From: Hyparrhenia diplandra
Lineage: Eukaryota; Streptophyta; Magnoliopsida; Poales; Poaceae
Length of the DNA stretch: 64,000 nt
Direction of reading: 5' to 3'
NCBI GenBank assembly: GCA_015847255.1
Contig: JADLZK010010869.1
Span: forward strand, 62,001-126,000
This document shows positions 33,701 to 46,085 of this stretch, piece after piece; within the stretch, counting starts at the first letter, position 1; each line of letters begins with the position of its first letter. Made by a program: the position numbers and the translations under genes. The notes below the pieces were generated by a model, which searched no databases, had not been told where the DNA came from, and saw only the letters and a program-made list of their open reading frames with translations.

Positions 33701-35170
33701 TGCTCATGGACACCTGCATGATCTGAGAGAATAAACAATGTACCTTGCTGGACTGGTGTTGTTGAAGGCACTGTACTAGCGAGGTTGATTATCTCCAATC
33801 GGTGGTGTCTGTGAGCAGCAGTCGGCCTTCTGGTTGACAGGGAATTGCCTGCAATGGAAGTAATCATACCTGGTGCTGTTGGCGTGTCATGTTGCCTAGA
33901 TGGGAGTGTTTCCCTTTGAGAAAGATGCCCTGTGTTGAGGTCGGGTTGGGTCTGCACCTGAGCCTCCTCCAGGTTATTTGTAGCCTCAAGGTAGGAGTTC
34001 ATGTGAGCCTCTACCGCTCTGAGAACCTGAAAAGAACTCCAAGTTTTCCTTTGGAATCTGTTGTCATTTCTAGCTTTCCAAATGTACCAAAGAATAAAAA
34101 GAAATTTGAAAAGCGTTGAGTCAGAGGGATTAGTTGTGAGCAGCATAGGAAGTTTAAAGTTGAATACCATCCTCCTGGTGAGCTATGCTAAGATTATGAA
34201 TAGGCAGATTAGCAGAAGCCCAAACTTGAGTAGGAAGTTGAAATTAAAAGAAGAGATGGTTGTCATCCTCAATTACACCACAATAAGTGCAATGCGGATC
34301 AATATGAGCACAGTATCTACCCGCTCTCTCACCCGTTGATAAGGCACGCCGAATAAGTCTCAGGCAAAGGCTTTGAGCATAGGAGGTATGTGTTTAGATT
34401 TCCAAATTTTTTGTAAAATAGTGTTGGCTTCATTTGAAATGCTTCTGGAGCCAGTGGGAGGAAGGGGGTTGTTATCAAGGCTGGCAAGAAGGAGTAAATG
34501 GATTTAGTGGTGCAGAGGCCATTGCAGTGTGAGTCCATCTAAGGATGTCAGCTTGATGGGAAGGTACAATAGGTGTTTGAATGATGTGCTGAACAGCGTG
34601 AGAAGAGAAGGTTTGTGTAAGAGGTCTAGGTTCCAACTAGATGAGTCAGGGAGCCACAGATCCGCTACTGTTGAAGGCAGAGGAGAAGTAGTTACCGGCA
34701 GGTTGAGGTGATCATGGATGTTCTCCCAAATCTCAGTCCACGGGGTAGACCAAATTGATATGTCCCCTGAATGAATTTGATAGACTGCATTTGAGTGAAG
34801 ATGTTGTTTGACCTCGCAAAAACGTAAGACCAAAAAATAGATTTTGGGGAGTTTACAGGAGCTGTCCAAAAGGAGTTGTAAGGATAATATTTTGCTTTGA
34901 TAATAGAGGACAGGAAAGGGTTTTTGTTGGTGACTATATTCCAAGCTGAGTGAATGATGAGGCTCTGGTTAATTTTAGCCATATCCCGTATTCCTAGACC
35001 TCCTTGCTCTTTAGGTTTGCACATATCATCTAGCGACCTGTATTGAATAGGAGAAGAAACATGCTCTTCTTGGATCCCTGCCCACCAAAATCTACTTAAT
35101 AATAGTGTTAATGCGCCAATAAAAGTTTTCGAGATTAAATAAGCAAAATGTTGCAGCTATGCTGGTTTGT
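33701..35170 (-). pseudogene. LINE RT C-terminus and zinc-finger-like region, broken
   Basis: From the right, minus frames show SRFWWAGIQEEH and CKPKEQGGLGIRDM (35109-34990), a block that follows the RT palm in plant L1 elements. ISIWSTPWTEIWENI follows, and then a tail with ARNDNRFQRKTWS (about 34080), typical of the region between the zinc-finger-like motif and RNase H. These pieces lie in different frames, so at least three indels are present. Confidence 0.75.
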
Positions 35171-35285
35171 AACATAAATAAGGGAGTTGTTATATTTCAG
35201 ACGCCTGATTTTTTTAGGTATAACCTAGACGACGGATCTTCATCATTGGATATTAACCCAATGCCTACAAGTGACAAATCACATA

Positions 35286-35434
35286 CTCTTTCCATTCCAA
35301 ATTATATGTCACTTTAAATTTTAGGTTCATCCATTTAGTTATATATCTAGACATATTATTGTATCTAGATACATAACTAAATGGATGAAGATAGAAAGTC
35401 AAAGTGACTGACTTATAATTTGGGATGGAGGGAG
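35286..35434. mobile_element. Stowaway MITE
   Basis: 149 bp, starting CTCTTTCCATTCCAAATTAT and ending ATAATTTGGGATGGAGGGAG, flanked by TA. The ends are complementary over about 20 bp. Confidence 0.9.
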
Positions 35435-35753
35435 TAGATCACAAAATCAAGAGACAAATCATAAGAAATGTTTTTTTTTGAAACGACAAAAATAGGTTTT
35501 TTCTACACGTAATCTCTAGCAGTCGTCGTACAATACATACGTAGTAGCGCTGTGCATGCACGCAAGTTTGCAAGGCGTGGCCATGCACCTGCAGTCTGGG
35601 GGTGTGTGTGTGCTGCAGTAGGTACGTACCACGTCGCCTGAGAGGCTGTGGTGATCCCAGGCGACTCGGGGATAGGAGATGTGTATAAATAATTAATATC
35701 CGAGAGCCATCCTCTAGATTTTTTCTGCATAGAAAAATATTTTTCGAAAATTA

Positions 35754-35987
35754 CTCTCTCCGTCCCAAAATGTCTGTCGCTTTTTTGGTTTTCGTGCCAC
35801 AAATTTGACTTTTGTACAAAATACGTGCAACATTTATATTTTCAAATATATTTGTTAAAAAATTAGGTTCAAACATCTTTCTAATGATACTAATTATGTA
35901 TGATAAGTATTAATACTTTTTAATCTATGATTTGTTAAAGTTATTTTTCAGGAAGCGTAAGTGAAAAACTTTTGGGGGCAGAGAGTG
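35754..35987. mobile_element. Stowaway MITE
   Basis: 234 bp, starting CTCTCTCCGTCCC and ending GGGGGCAGAGAGTG, flanked by TA on both sides. The interior resembles the Stowaway at 30840 (TTGACTTTTGTACAAAATACG against CGTATTTTCTACAAATCGAGT in reverse). Confidence 0.85.
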
Positions 35988-36119
35988 TATCTTTTTCTGG
36001 TTTGTAAGCATAAAAATTCGAGCTTCCATATCAACTCCACTCCAGCACGCGCTATCATTGAGCCTTTGATTAATTATCATTTGACTCTTGACGGTTTCTC
36101 CTCCCTGCTTCTGAGAGTA

Positions 36120-37160
36120 CTCACTTGTGTCAGTTTTTTTCGCTGGCCGCCGGTTTGCTCCGGTTTGCTGCGTCTCCTCGTCGAAGCGTGGGCCCTGGCT
36201 GCAGTGACCGTGTGGGCGGGGCGCCGGTCTGGGATGCGCGCCCAAGATCCTTATTTGGCGCACGCGCGCTACTTCAGGAAATTTCGCGACGCCTCTCCAC
36301 GCTTGGTCTAGTCTTCTCGAGCCGAGCCCACGCCTATCTTTTCTATTGGGCCCCCTCCCGCATGGTGCGTGTATTTTTTAAACAGTGAAACGCCGCCCGT
36401 GACCGCCCCACCGTTCCCTTTCCCATTCCTCCCTCCCTCCTTACCCATTTCTCCCTCCTCGACGCGACGAAAAGCGCTCGCCCGGTTGCGATTTGGCCCA
36501 CGGCGGACTATCCCTTCCGGCCGGCGCGCCAAGCCGGGCCGTCGCCGCCTCGTGCTCCATCTCCGCCGCCGACGACGCCCGTTCATTTTGCAAAGGCGTC
36601 GGTTTAATCCTTCCGTTGCCATGGCTAACGCCGATCCTTGGCTGCGGCACAAGCAGACCTCTCCCTTCGTCTTCCTGTAGGCTGATGCCTTGTCGACCCC
36701 GCGGCGCTCTCTTGACGTGAGAGGTGAGTGTTCGCCGTTTTTTCCATTGGGTTTTCGATTTTTGGGGGGCGGATTCGTCGCCGGGAAAGGAGATTAATAG
36801 CAGATGGGGTTTCGATTTGGGCAGATTCGTCACCGGGGAGGGGATTCATAGCCGATGTGGTCTCAATTTGGGCGGATTTGGGGGAGGTGGAGTTGGATTT
36901 GAACGGGATGAGTAGAGGGTCCAGGTGAATCGAGCGGCTCAATCCAGGGGCCGCTGCAGCAAGGAGGCCGACGTTGACATCTCCTACGGAGGTGGATCCA
37001 GCAGCCTCATCCATGCCGGTGCAGCCTCCATCAACGTGGGGGAGGTCAAGGTGCGCCTGGCTCGGCCGAGCATTCTGCCCCGAGATCCAGCGGCCGCTGC
37101 AGTGAGGACGTCGACGTCGTCAACCGCGGGGGCCTCCAACACCTCCAGCTTATCTAGGTA
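36120..37160 (+). other. GC-rich leader and first-exon-like segment
   Basis: A CT-rich leader (CCTCCCTCCCTCCTTACCC, about 36429) is followed by GC-rich sequence and an ATG context (GTTGCCATGGCTAACGCCG, about 36615), whose frame stops after 20 codons. Exon-like GC-rich text at about 36950-37157 ends TCTAG|GTACGT, a possible donor. It looks like the 5' end of a grass gene, possibly captured, but I cannot identify it. Confidence 0.35.
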
Positions 37161-37814
37161 CGTGTCGCCGCCTCTTCCTCCTGCCCCTCCGCGCTCCTAC
37201 CGATTGTGCATGCTTTGGTCTGTGGGTGTTGTGCCGGTCATTCAGTGATTCCAGAGTCGTGTTCCATGGTAACACGGCTGTGTAGTATGGATGCCAAGCT
37301 AGCTCGTCGGTGACGCGCGTCGTGTTGGTCTGCGCTCTTCCTTTTGCACTCGATTCCTGATTAGGCACCTGCAAGGTCGGAGGTCCTGGGCAAGGTGGTT
37401 TCTCGTTTTGCGTGGCAACAGATTTATAGGTTCATGGTGAGAATGCTATCCTGCTAAAAATTCAAAAACCAACCAATTTGTCTGCGCAACAATTGTTGTT
37501 TTCTAGATTTTCCTATTATTTGTTTGATAAGAATAACTGTGTAATGCAAATGTTTATGGTAAAGTTTGTAGTCATCCTATAGACTGTTTGTTTGTTTGGA
37601 GATATTCTCCCTGAAGGTATTTCCCTAAGTGTTTTGATTGATAGACGATTAGCTCTGTCCTTTGCTTGAAATGGATCTTGTGATGCAACTAAAAATTATT
37701 TCAGGTAAGGAAACATGCTTCAAAACATATTAGACTAAAAATTGTACCTGTCACCAAACATTTTCAAGTTATCAACAAATGCTTCGATACAGCCAATAGA
37801 AATGCTTAGCTCTT

Positions 37815-39112
37815 TTGTTGGTATAAATTAACGCGAACAGAGAAATCCGCAAGCGCCACGGATACCGACATGTAGCTTTCACCCGAGTATTCCGTAGTAT
37901 CGATTTTCCACGGGAACGTGAAGTGTACTAGAAAGGTTTAGAACGCCCCTAAGATAATAATGGTAATGATGTGGAAGAGAGGGTTAAGTTTTTCTAAGTA
38001 TTCTAATGAGATCTATATGATCAAAGGCTCACTTACTTTACTTACGTCGGAGCAACGGTACCGGCCCCGATCCTCGAAAAACTGGGAAAAGGGTGATCGG
38101 GGAAGGCCGCCAAAAGCCTACGAATCACCAACCCGAACGTGGTGGATTACAAAGACCGATAGGGTTGTCACCCCTCGGGCTACCACAACTAACCGTGGGA
38201 TTGGAGCAAACTCAGGTAAACTCTAGTCTAGACACCACGTCTACACTATCGATTACTACTCTAGCCACGTACGATAACTAGAGCACTCAATATGAGCGGA
38301 GATCCAGTAAATATAGTAAAGTAAGAACCGAAAAGTAATTAAATAGAATAAATAGAAATAATAAATGAAGAACCCGGAGATTGTGAAGACGAACTTGTTG
38401 CAGCGAAGTTAATGATGATGAAGATCCGACAGGTCCGGATCTCCAGCTTTCTCCTCGCCTCTCTTCTTGATCTTACAACTAGATGAACTAGAAGAACTAG
38501 AACTAGAACTAGAACTAGATGAACTAGACAACTAGAGGGACTCTCTCTCTTCTAATATGAAACCCTAGATTTTTCTCTGTCGATAGCTAATGAGGAGATG
38601 ATGTCCCTTGGGGGCGCCTTGGGGCTGCTTATATAGTCCGAAGGAGGTGCCGTGTGTTGGATTAGATTACAACTCGTACTCCACCGCCGCCCTCGGATCA
38701 AACCGACATTAAACGAGCGGATTAGATTGCGCCCTAGAGGGTTGGAGAAGCTTCGAGGCGGGGCCGACGTGGCGGAGGGGAGGCCGACCGCCTGTTATTT
38801 GCCGTCGGCCCAGAGTGGGGCCCACTGGGTCCCGCGGCGCCGTCGTGGCTTCTCGATCCTTCCGGACTCCTATTTCTTGGGTGTTAAGTCTTGATCACGC
38901 CGGGATTAATCCCGAGCTTTCTAGAGTCTTTCTTGGAGTTGGATTGCATTATTTAATTCTGTCGTTTTCCTGTTAAGTCCCCGCAAATCACTACTTTACC
39001 AAAAACTCATGGAAATCCTTAGTATAAACCCCTAATAAGATTATCTAATTATATTTTAGTCCTTTTCCATGTTTAGTTGACAATTAAAAGTATACGTTAA
39101 TATGTGTCAACA
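37815..39112 (-). repeat. Solo LTR in the chimeric region
   Basis: Begins (T)TGTTGGTATAAATTAACG and ends ATATGTGTCAACA, the inverted TG..CA termini of an LTR. CTCTT lies on both sides (37810-37814 and 39113-39117), fitting a 5-bp target duplication. On minus it has a TATA box (GGACTATATAAGCAGCCCC). No internal coding region or second LTR is present, so it is probably a product of LTR-LTR recombination. Confidence 0.8.
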
Positions 39113-39239
39113 CTCTTCCTAATTCGTGTCACCTAAAGAACATTTACTTGAGCATATATATGTGAATTTTTCTAGATAGTGTTTGTTGCTGTTAAAAGCT
39201 TTTTATCAGAGATATGCTTTGTCAAGTTGGAGTGCATAG

Positions 39240-39420
39240 TTTTTAAATATATGGTTACAAGTTATGGAACAACATGTACAAAGCTTTCAAGATAGTACAC
39301 AGTTTTTAATGTACTTGTACACAGTTTTTTAATGTACCAAGACAAAGTTTGATGATGTTATATTGCAAAGTTTTGAACCTAAGAGTATAAAGTTCACAAT
39401 AATATAATGTTTAGTTGAAT
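39240..39420 (+). repeat. AT-rich motif echo of the 45-46 kb array
   Basis: Contains repeated ACAAAGTTT, CACAGTTTTTAATGTAC and TATAAAGTTCACAATAAT motifs like those of the tandem array at 44980-46085. It may be a remnant of the same array at the other side of the captured exons. Confidence 0.4.
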
Positions 39421-40193
39421 TTTGCTTCAAGAGTTGATATTTTTAATTAGTGAACTGTTAATTGCTTATTGTTCAGATAATTTGTTTTTTTACTATTCTA
39501 TTTTTTTTGGTTGATCTAGCTGTGGGATTTTAGGGTATTTTTGTGTAGCTTAGGCCGTGTTTATGGTCCTCGCCTGTAGCTGTAGTATGAGCAGGTTCAC
39601 TCCAGTTCAGTCACCATTTAGCTTTAGAGAAAAAGAGGCATGTTGGAATAGAATCTTTTGCCAAAGAACTGGATAAGAACCTCTATCCCCAAATCTTCTC
39701 AAGATTGCTTTTGAATATCCTTGGCTATCAAAAGAACTTAAACTGGGAACACGATTTTGCAAGATTCAATTTGTCATCTTAAAGATGAACTCTGTTTCAT
39801 CAGCATCTTATAGATGAACATAAGTTGTATAACATGAACTCTATTTCAGCATCTTAAAATGAAATTTTGGCATCTAAAGAATATTGGCCACTCATATAAA
39901 CTCTAACTCTTTAGATATCTTCTTCTGTGATTCTCAATTCCCATCACTCATCAGTAGATGAAGAGTCCACTTCTTCAGTTAGAATACGATGCTAACCCAT
40001 ATTTCGTATTCTTTAAGGGCCCTTCTCAATTTGATTCATTGTTAATTCATTGTTTGCACGTATTGTTTGCTGAAGATGGAATTAGCATAGTTGAGGTCAT
40101 CATAATCTATGGATGTGTTTTTTACAGAGTGCAGACCTTCTGTCTGCCATTCTTATGTCCTGATTTTAAATTTTTTCTTGTTTATATTGGCAG

Positions 40194-40307
40194 GAAGGTC
40201 TGCTCGAGTGTCAGCTACATGTACTACTCATTTCCAGGATACAGATTTGCAAAAGGTCATTCAACAACAATGGGGCTTACACATACCTGATCATAGATCA
40301 AAGTCAG
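40194..40307 (+). pseudogene. Unidentified captured exon candidate
   Basis: 114 bp bounded by TTGGCAG and a GTAACC donor. One frame reads FQDTDLQKVIQQQWGLHI without stops. I do not recognise it. The exon call rests on splice sites and open reading only. Confidence 0.35.
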
Positions 40308-40910
40308 GTAACCACAGGTCTTACTTAGCTAGTTAACTGTATGCACAGAAAAGAAGAGTTTGAGAGTCTAACACAGACTAATAGTATGCCATATTTATTA
40401 AAGAATCAACATGATTCAACACAGATTTCGGGGTTGTCATTCTCGATTACCCATCAACATCATTCAACATTGATTTTTTTCCTGTCTATATATTTATTTA
40501 TGAATCTAGAAGATGGAGAGTTGACCTTCATAATTCATTTTTAACATCTTTGATGTATCTTTAGAAAATCTATATTTTTAGTTAAAGTTCAGGTTCTGGT
40601 CTGTATACTGTAGTTTCAATTCATTGTTATTATCATGCATTATGGTTTGAGTGAACTCAGTCTCATTTTTTTTTTTTTGTCATTTCAGGCTTCGCAGCTT
40701 GGAAAAGATGACAATACACATTTTGGATTGGCGCCCTTTTTTTCGATCCTTTCCTGAAGGTGATGGAGCGAGCAACTAATTCTAGCGAGTGAGATTTTTT
40801 GTGAGTGAGCTTGTGGTCTTGTCCATGTTTCTCCATCGACCTGTTTAAGTTAAAATATGTTTTGATTTTATATTCCGGTTCCTTTTTGCCGTGATAATAA
40901 ATCTTTTCAG

Positions 40911-41038
40911 AAATGGTCGGTGGACTTAGGAGGAATATGCCATCCTTGTTCCAGGAGACATCATCAATGTGAGGCTTGGGGATATCATTCCAGCTGACGC
41001 TCGTCCCCTTGAAGGGGATCCACTGAAAAATTGATCAG
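40911..41038 (+). pseudogene. Plasma-membrane H+-ATPase exon fragment
   Basis: The exon follows acceptor TTTTCAG and ends before donor GTAATG. It starts with the codons for KWS. After a one-base shift it continues with AILVPGDIINVRLGDIIPAD, followed by ARPLEGDPLK. This is the actuator-domain segment of plant P-type proton pumps, just before the TGES loop. A one-base insertion near its end spoils the last codons. The full protein has about 950 residues; only about 42 are present, without TGES or the phosphorylated DKTG site. It cannot pump. Confidence 0.85.
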
Positions 41039-42513
41039 GTAATGCAAATTGAAGCTGCTCCCCTATATATGGATTGGGCTGATGTTCTCACATGCTCCAT
41101 CTATCCTCATGCATTGAAGCTCCTTTTTTGCAGTGCTGTTCAGAAACTTCACAGGTATATCTTGTTGAATACTTGTTTAATTAGGCATAAAAGGCATAGA
41201 ACTGAAAATTGTTCAGAAACTTCACAGAAACTTCATTATGTGTACAACTAAACCATACTCCTCAATGCCATTTAACGATTTATTTATTGACTGCCATTGA
41301 TATGCAATTGGAAGCAAGAAAAGTTGTACCATTAATATGCGATTGTTATTATTGTTGGTCCATCAGTTAGGGAAGGAATCCTAGATTTTATCTTTGTTAT
41401 GGGAAAGAAACAATCTTTGTTAGGATATTAATTGTTGCAGCCAAATACTGAGTGTTCAAGGCTATTGATGGTTGTACAGACTGGGATTGCAGTTGTTGAT
41501 AACCTGCAGGTTTCACATATACCTTTGGATCTATTGTTGAGCAAGGTAATTTATTACTTAGTGAACTGCAGGTTTCACATATATTTTAACTTTTTAACTA
41601 CTGCCATTTAGTGCTGAAAAAATTATCGCAATTCTACATTGGTCTACATTGCTCAATTTTTTTATTTTGTATTATGTACGCAAAGAATCAGATGAGCAGT
41701 CAAAAAAATCACAAATCTAAATGATGTGTTCCTGCAATTTTTCTAGGAAATATGCTAATGCATTACAAGGCTTTTTTATTATGATGGTTTCAAATAATTT
41801 GAACACTCTGTTAAGATTGATTATGCAAAAAGACTTTGGTTTCAGTAAATTTTGTCATGTGGAAAAGATTCCGGACACAAAAAGTGTTATTTAGTCTTGT
41901 TCTATAAACCTACGCTGTTTTGCTACTTCCTTTGGTTTACTATTCACTTTGGTCATCGCTAAACCTAACAGGACAATGTATTGCCCGTTTGTTTGCAAAG
42001 GAAGCTCCTACCCGACATGAGCTCTCGGTATAAAGTTCTAGGTGATTTTTTTTCCTCCATAGGAAATTAGTGCACTTTCTAACAAGACAACACGTCTCAA
42101 CCTGTAACTTTTAGTTCGATGTGTGTGCCACCATATTTCTCTTGCCACCGCCTTAAAATTGATGAAACCTATCTCAGTGAAAGAACTCTTCTAACATGTT
42201 GTAATGCGGAGTTATTATCCTATATTGTACATTCTTAACTTTTTGTGCATTATATCCTGACATCTGTCTGAAAATAATCTATTTCTCCCTCTACTTTCAG
42301 ACATAATTACAGTTGGCCTTGGTTCAAAGGATAACTCTATGTTCTGTTTCCCATCTCTCTTTTTGTGTTAGATTCATGCTTAACAAGTCAGTGAACTGTG
42401 TGGATTCAATTGAGAAGGTAAGTTACTGAATAGTGTTCAGTGGTAGTTGTGTACGTAGTAAAAAATAGTTCAGCTTTTGGCAAGTAACAAAGAACTATCT
42501 TTTGTTTACTTAG

Positions 42514-43024
42514 GTGATGCTCTGTACAATATGAAGCTGAAACCAAATGCTACTGCCAGTCAGCTTTCTGATTGGAACCAAAATCAAGTTACCCCGTGCA
42601 CTTGGAATTCTGTTATTTGTGACAATAACAACAATGTTGTGCAAGTGTAAGTTGCAACATTCTGTATCTCTGCATTCCTATTTTTAACTTTTGTGCTTGC
42701 TTTGATTAGTTAACAAATAGGTCACTTAGCTCGGAGCTAAATTTTACCTTTCCGCATTCGTTAAAGCATGCTCTTAAGGTCTCTAACAGCTCCAAAAGTC
42801 AGTTGAGAGGCATTTCTTTAGCATGCAATTATTAACTTTGATGTGCTTGCAGTTTAGTCTGCAATATGTTGGTGTGCTAAACTCATCATTGAGCCATATG
42901 ATAGGACCTCCAGTTTTTTCTCGAGTTTACCTTCCCGATGCCCTCTCTGCAGAACATTGGCTTCTATGGGGTTTACTGGAGTTCTGTCACCAAGAATTAG
43001 AGATATGGAGCATTTAAATGTTCT
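42514..43024 (+). pseudogene. SERK-type LRR receptor kinase fragment, two exons
   Basis: Exon one (42514-42646, 133 bp) encodes DALYNMKLKPNATASQ, then LSDWNQNQVTPCTWNSVI and CDNNNNVVQ. This is the LRR N-terminal cap of somatic-embryogenesis-receptor-kinase-like proteins. Exon two (42953-43024, 72 bp) continues in phase with TLASMGFTGVLSPRI and an LRR-type DMEHLNVL end. Both are bounded by AG and GTAAG sites, and codon phase across the intron is correct with no stop. Leader peptide, further LRRs, membrane segment and kinase are missing. Co-receptor function is impossible. The reading frame is remarkably clean for a captured piece. Confidence 0.88.
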
Positions 43025-43978
43025 GTAAGTGCACTCTGTAAGTGCACTCTTCTAGACTAATGATGCACCTAAATATTTTAGGTCGTGGCTGTGGTGTAAT
43101 TTCTGTTGTGCTTATAGTTCTTCGCAAACTAATTAGCATATAAAAGTAAGGACATAGGCTCACGGCTGTTATATGCACACAAATGTGAATGTCGATAATT
43201 ATAATGAATGGTACAAGCTCTTGGTTCTATTTCTATATGCTTGTGTGGTGATTATAAATTGATTGTTAAAGTGTTGATCATTGTTCACATTGACAGCCCT
43301 ATAGAGGTAGTATTTCAGGTTCCTCCCATTTAGCCATGCTATCTTTATGGGGCAGTTAGTTTTATTGTCGTATCACAACAACCGATGTAATTAGAAGCTT
43401 GAGGTTCACTTGGTTTATAAGCCAGTGATAATTGTTGCTTTCCACACCGGAATAGCTCCTTTTAAAAGTGTTTCTCGTAGATATGCCGCAACGTATTAAA
43501 TTCAGCTTTTCATTTAATTGTTATAGCTTGACCTTGAACCTTGGCTTTTCATTCTGAGTGTGGTCTAGTGTAGGTGTCCTGTCGTTTCGGTTGCCTCTCT
43601 GACCGAGTTGTGTGTACAGTTTGGTGGGAATATATAGTTGGTTTTTGGGTCTCGACCTTGTCAAATGGCATGAAACCTCTGTAATTTCATTGCTTATGAG
43701 TAATGAAATTCAGCTCCTTGGTTGATGGAAAACAAAAAGAAACAGTTTGTTCACTCTAGTGGCATTTAATAGTACTAATTATTTTGTGCTAATTCTCATG
43801 TACCGATGAACTCTCACAAACTTGAATCCTTTGTACTACAAAGGCTCTAATGTAGGAAACAGCAGAACCTTTTGCATGTAGGACGGGGCCTGTAAATGCA
43901 GTTTAGCTTGGTCCATGAGTGGACTAGCTACTCCATTATAGCTGGACTCATTTGCCCATTGTTTGAACATACTTTCAG

Positions 43979-44098
43979 GTTGTGGACAAGAGAAGAGAAA
44001 GAGATAACTATTGTCAGTCATAGTGGTTTCTTGTTTCACACCTTAAGCATGTACAGCAAGGAGTGCCATCCAACGATAAGAGACGAAGTTAACAAGCA
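43979..44098 (+). pseudogene. Phosphoglycerate-mutase-like protein exon
   Basis: A 120-bp exon between ACTTTCAG and GTAAGTG encodes LWTREEKEITIVSHSGFLFH, then TLSMYSKECHPTIRDEVNK. This matches the second conserved His region (VSHSGFL) of plant phosphoglycerate-mutase-like/broad-range phosphatase proteins. The first catalytic RHG motif and the rest of the fold are missing. It is open throughout and in the same orientation as the other captured exons. Some unassigned intron-like sequence lies upstream. Confidence 0.85.
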
Positions 44099-44101
44099 GT
44101 A

Positions 44102-44979
44102 AGTGTTTTGATATTGACTTTTTTTCCTTGGTAGCTGTTAACTAACTCCACATTCAAACCAGCGGCAATGTCCAAAGCTATAGAGATGTACTACACATCA
44201 TAGTAGTATAATAGGCATTGTGGGGGTGCTTATCATATTACTTACACACCTAGATAACAAAAAGTTTGATTCTCTAATCCATATCAAAGATATATTATCA
44301 ATACATGTTAGTTTTTTTTTTTTCTAAATGAGTTCATGCTACAATCTTTGTTTTTTTTTTAAGTATCCATGCTCTTTTTTTTTTCATGTTCTTCTTTTTT
44401 CCCGGGGTATCAACCGTAATTTTATAACTGAACAAACAAGTTCGACATGAAAAGGTATGAAGTCTACATACAGTCCCCCTGGGTCTTTTTGATATAGGGC
44501 GGGTCTAACACTTGCAGCCACCAAAATAGTTGCTTGTTGCTATTCAATATCATCTATCATAGGTCTTTCGTTGGTGATGTACAATTCATCAATTTTTTTT
44601 TAAACTTGAAGAGAAAAAATATTCAACCTTGGGATGTTATATAGATATGCATATAGTGTTGTTAGAGAGACTTCTAATAATGTGTACTCCAAAAATCACA
44701 TCCTTTTATTAGCAGATCAGCAGACAGGTAGCATGATATTTTTATCTCCATCCACACACCGTCCAAGCCAACAATTGACTAAGTAATGAAGTCTTCTAGA
44801 TTATTTACTCCACGGCTAGTTTCTTTTGTGTTTCCATTTTTTTTGGATAAAGATGTTTTCAACTAGCAGCATAAGAGTTTACTCCTTAGTTTTAGAACCG
44901 AGAGCCATTTGTGACAAACTGTTGCACAAAGTTTTACGACAGTAGTATCAAGTCTATAATTTATGGGTGCAAATCTATA
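44102..44979. other. Non-coding, T-rich
   Basis: Sequence between the last captured exon and the tandem array, with many short poly-T runs. Nothing recognised. Confidence 0.4.
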
Positions 44980-46085
44980 ACCTAACGTGTACAAAGTTTA
45001 TAATTTATTAGTTCAAACTTTTAAAAAATTATGGTGTAAACTCATAAACATACGAGTACAAAGTTCATAATTTAGTAGTTCAAAATTTTTTAGAACCACA
45101 TTAAAAAGTTTAAGATTTCATAGTTAAAAAGTTTTATATAATTCGGTTTAAATTTATAATCCAACGTGTACAAAGTTTCTAATTTGGTAGTTCAAAGTTT
45201 AACAACTATAGTATAAAGTTTATGATCCGTAGTTAAAAGTTTTACATAATTCTGGTGTAAATTTATAAACAAACAAGTACAAAGTTTCTAATTTGGTAGT
45301 TCAAAGTTTTACAACCGTAGTATAAAGTTTATGATTTGATGATTAAAAGTTTTATATAATTCTCGTGTAAATTTATAAACCAACGAGTACAAAGGTTCTA
45401 ATTTGATAGTCCAAAGTTTTAGACTATAGTATAAAGTTTATGATTTCATAGTTAAATGTTTTATATAATTGTGGTGTAAATTTATAAACCAACGAGTACA
45501 AATTTTCTATAACATAACGTGTACAAAGTTTATAATTTATTAGTTCAAACTTTTAGAACCTACCCTACAAAGTTTATAATTTAATAGTTCAAAGTTTTTA
45601 AAAAATCGGGTGTAAACTCATAAACCTACGAGTAAAAAGTTCATAATTTAGTAGTTCAAAGTTTTAAAACCACATTAAAAAAGTTTAAGATTTAATAGTT
45701 AAAAGTTTTGTATAATTTTGGTGTAAATTTTATTAACCAACGAGTATAAAGTTTATAATTTTGTAGTTTATAGTTTTACAAATCTGTAGTATAAAGTTTA
45801 TGATCTAATAGTTAAAAGTTTTATAATTTTGCTATAAATTTTTAAACAAACGAGTACAAAATTTCTAATTTGTTAGCTCAAAGTTTTAAAACTATAGTAT
45901 AAAGTTTATGACCTAATAGTTAAAAGTTTTATGTAATTCTTGTGTGAATTTATAAACCTAAACGAGTACAAAGTTTCTAATTTGGTAGTTCAAAGTTTTA
46001 CAAGTATAGTATAAAGTTTATGATTTGATAGGTACAAGTTTTATATTTTCTAGGTGTAAATTTATAAACCAAAGTACAAAGTTTC
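44980..46085 (+). repeat. AT-rich tandem array, about 110-bp units
   Basis: About ten imperfect units, each with GTACAAAGTTTCTAATTTGG, TAGTTCAAAGTTTTA, TATAAAGTTTATGATTT and TATAATTCTGGTGTAAATTT motifs. Starts fall at roughly 44991, 45057, 45168, 45279, 45389, 45523, 45631, 45748, 45857 and 45967. The sub-pattern around 44991 recurs at 45523, suggesting a higher-order repeat of about 530 bp. Confidence 0.85.

Larger units (their letters stand above)
32938..35180 (-). mobile_element. 5'-truncated LINE (L1-type)
   Basis: On minus it runs from the C-terminal part of a reverse transcriptase through a zinc-finger-like region and an RNase H domain to a poly(A) run (about 32958-32940). The 5' part, including the endonuclease and most of the RT, is missing. 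Several frameshifts and stops are present, so it is inactive. The dead-on-arrival structure is typical of LINEs. Confidence 0.85.

Noticed and set aside
36369..36680. 103-codon frame as a real first exon
   Set aside because: Its N-terminal part is translated CT-rich leader, there is no recognised domain, and a better ATG context lies at about 36620.
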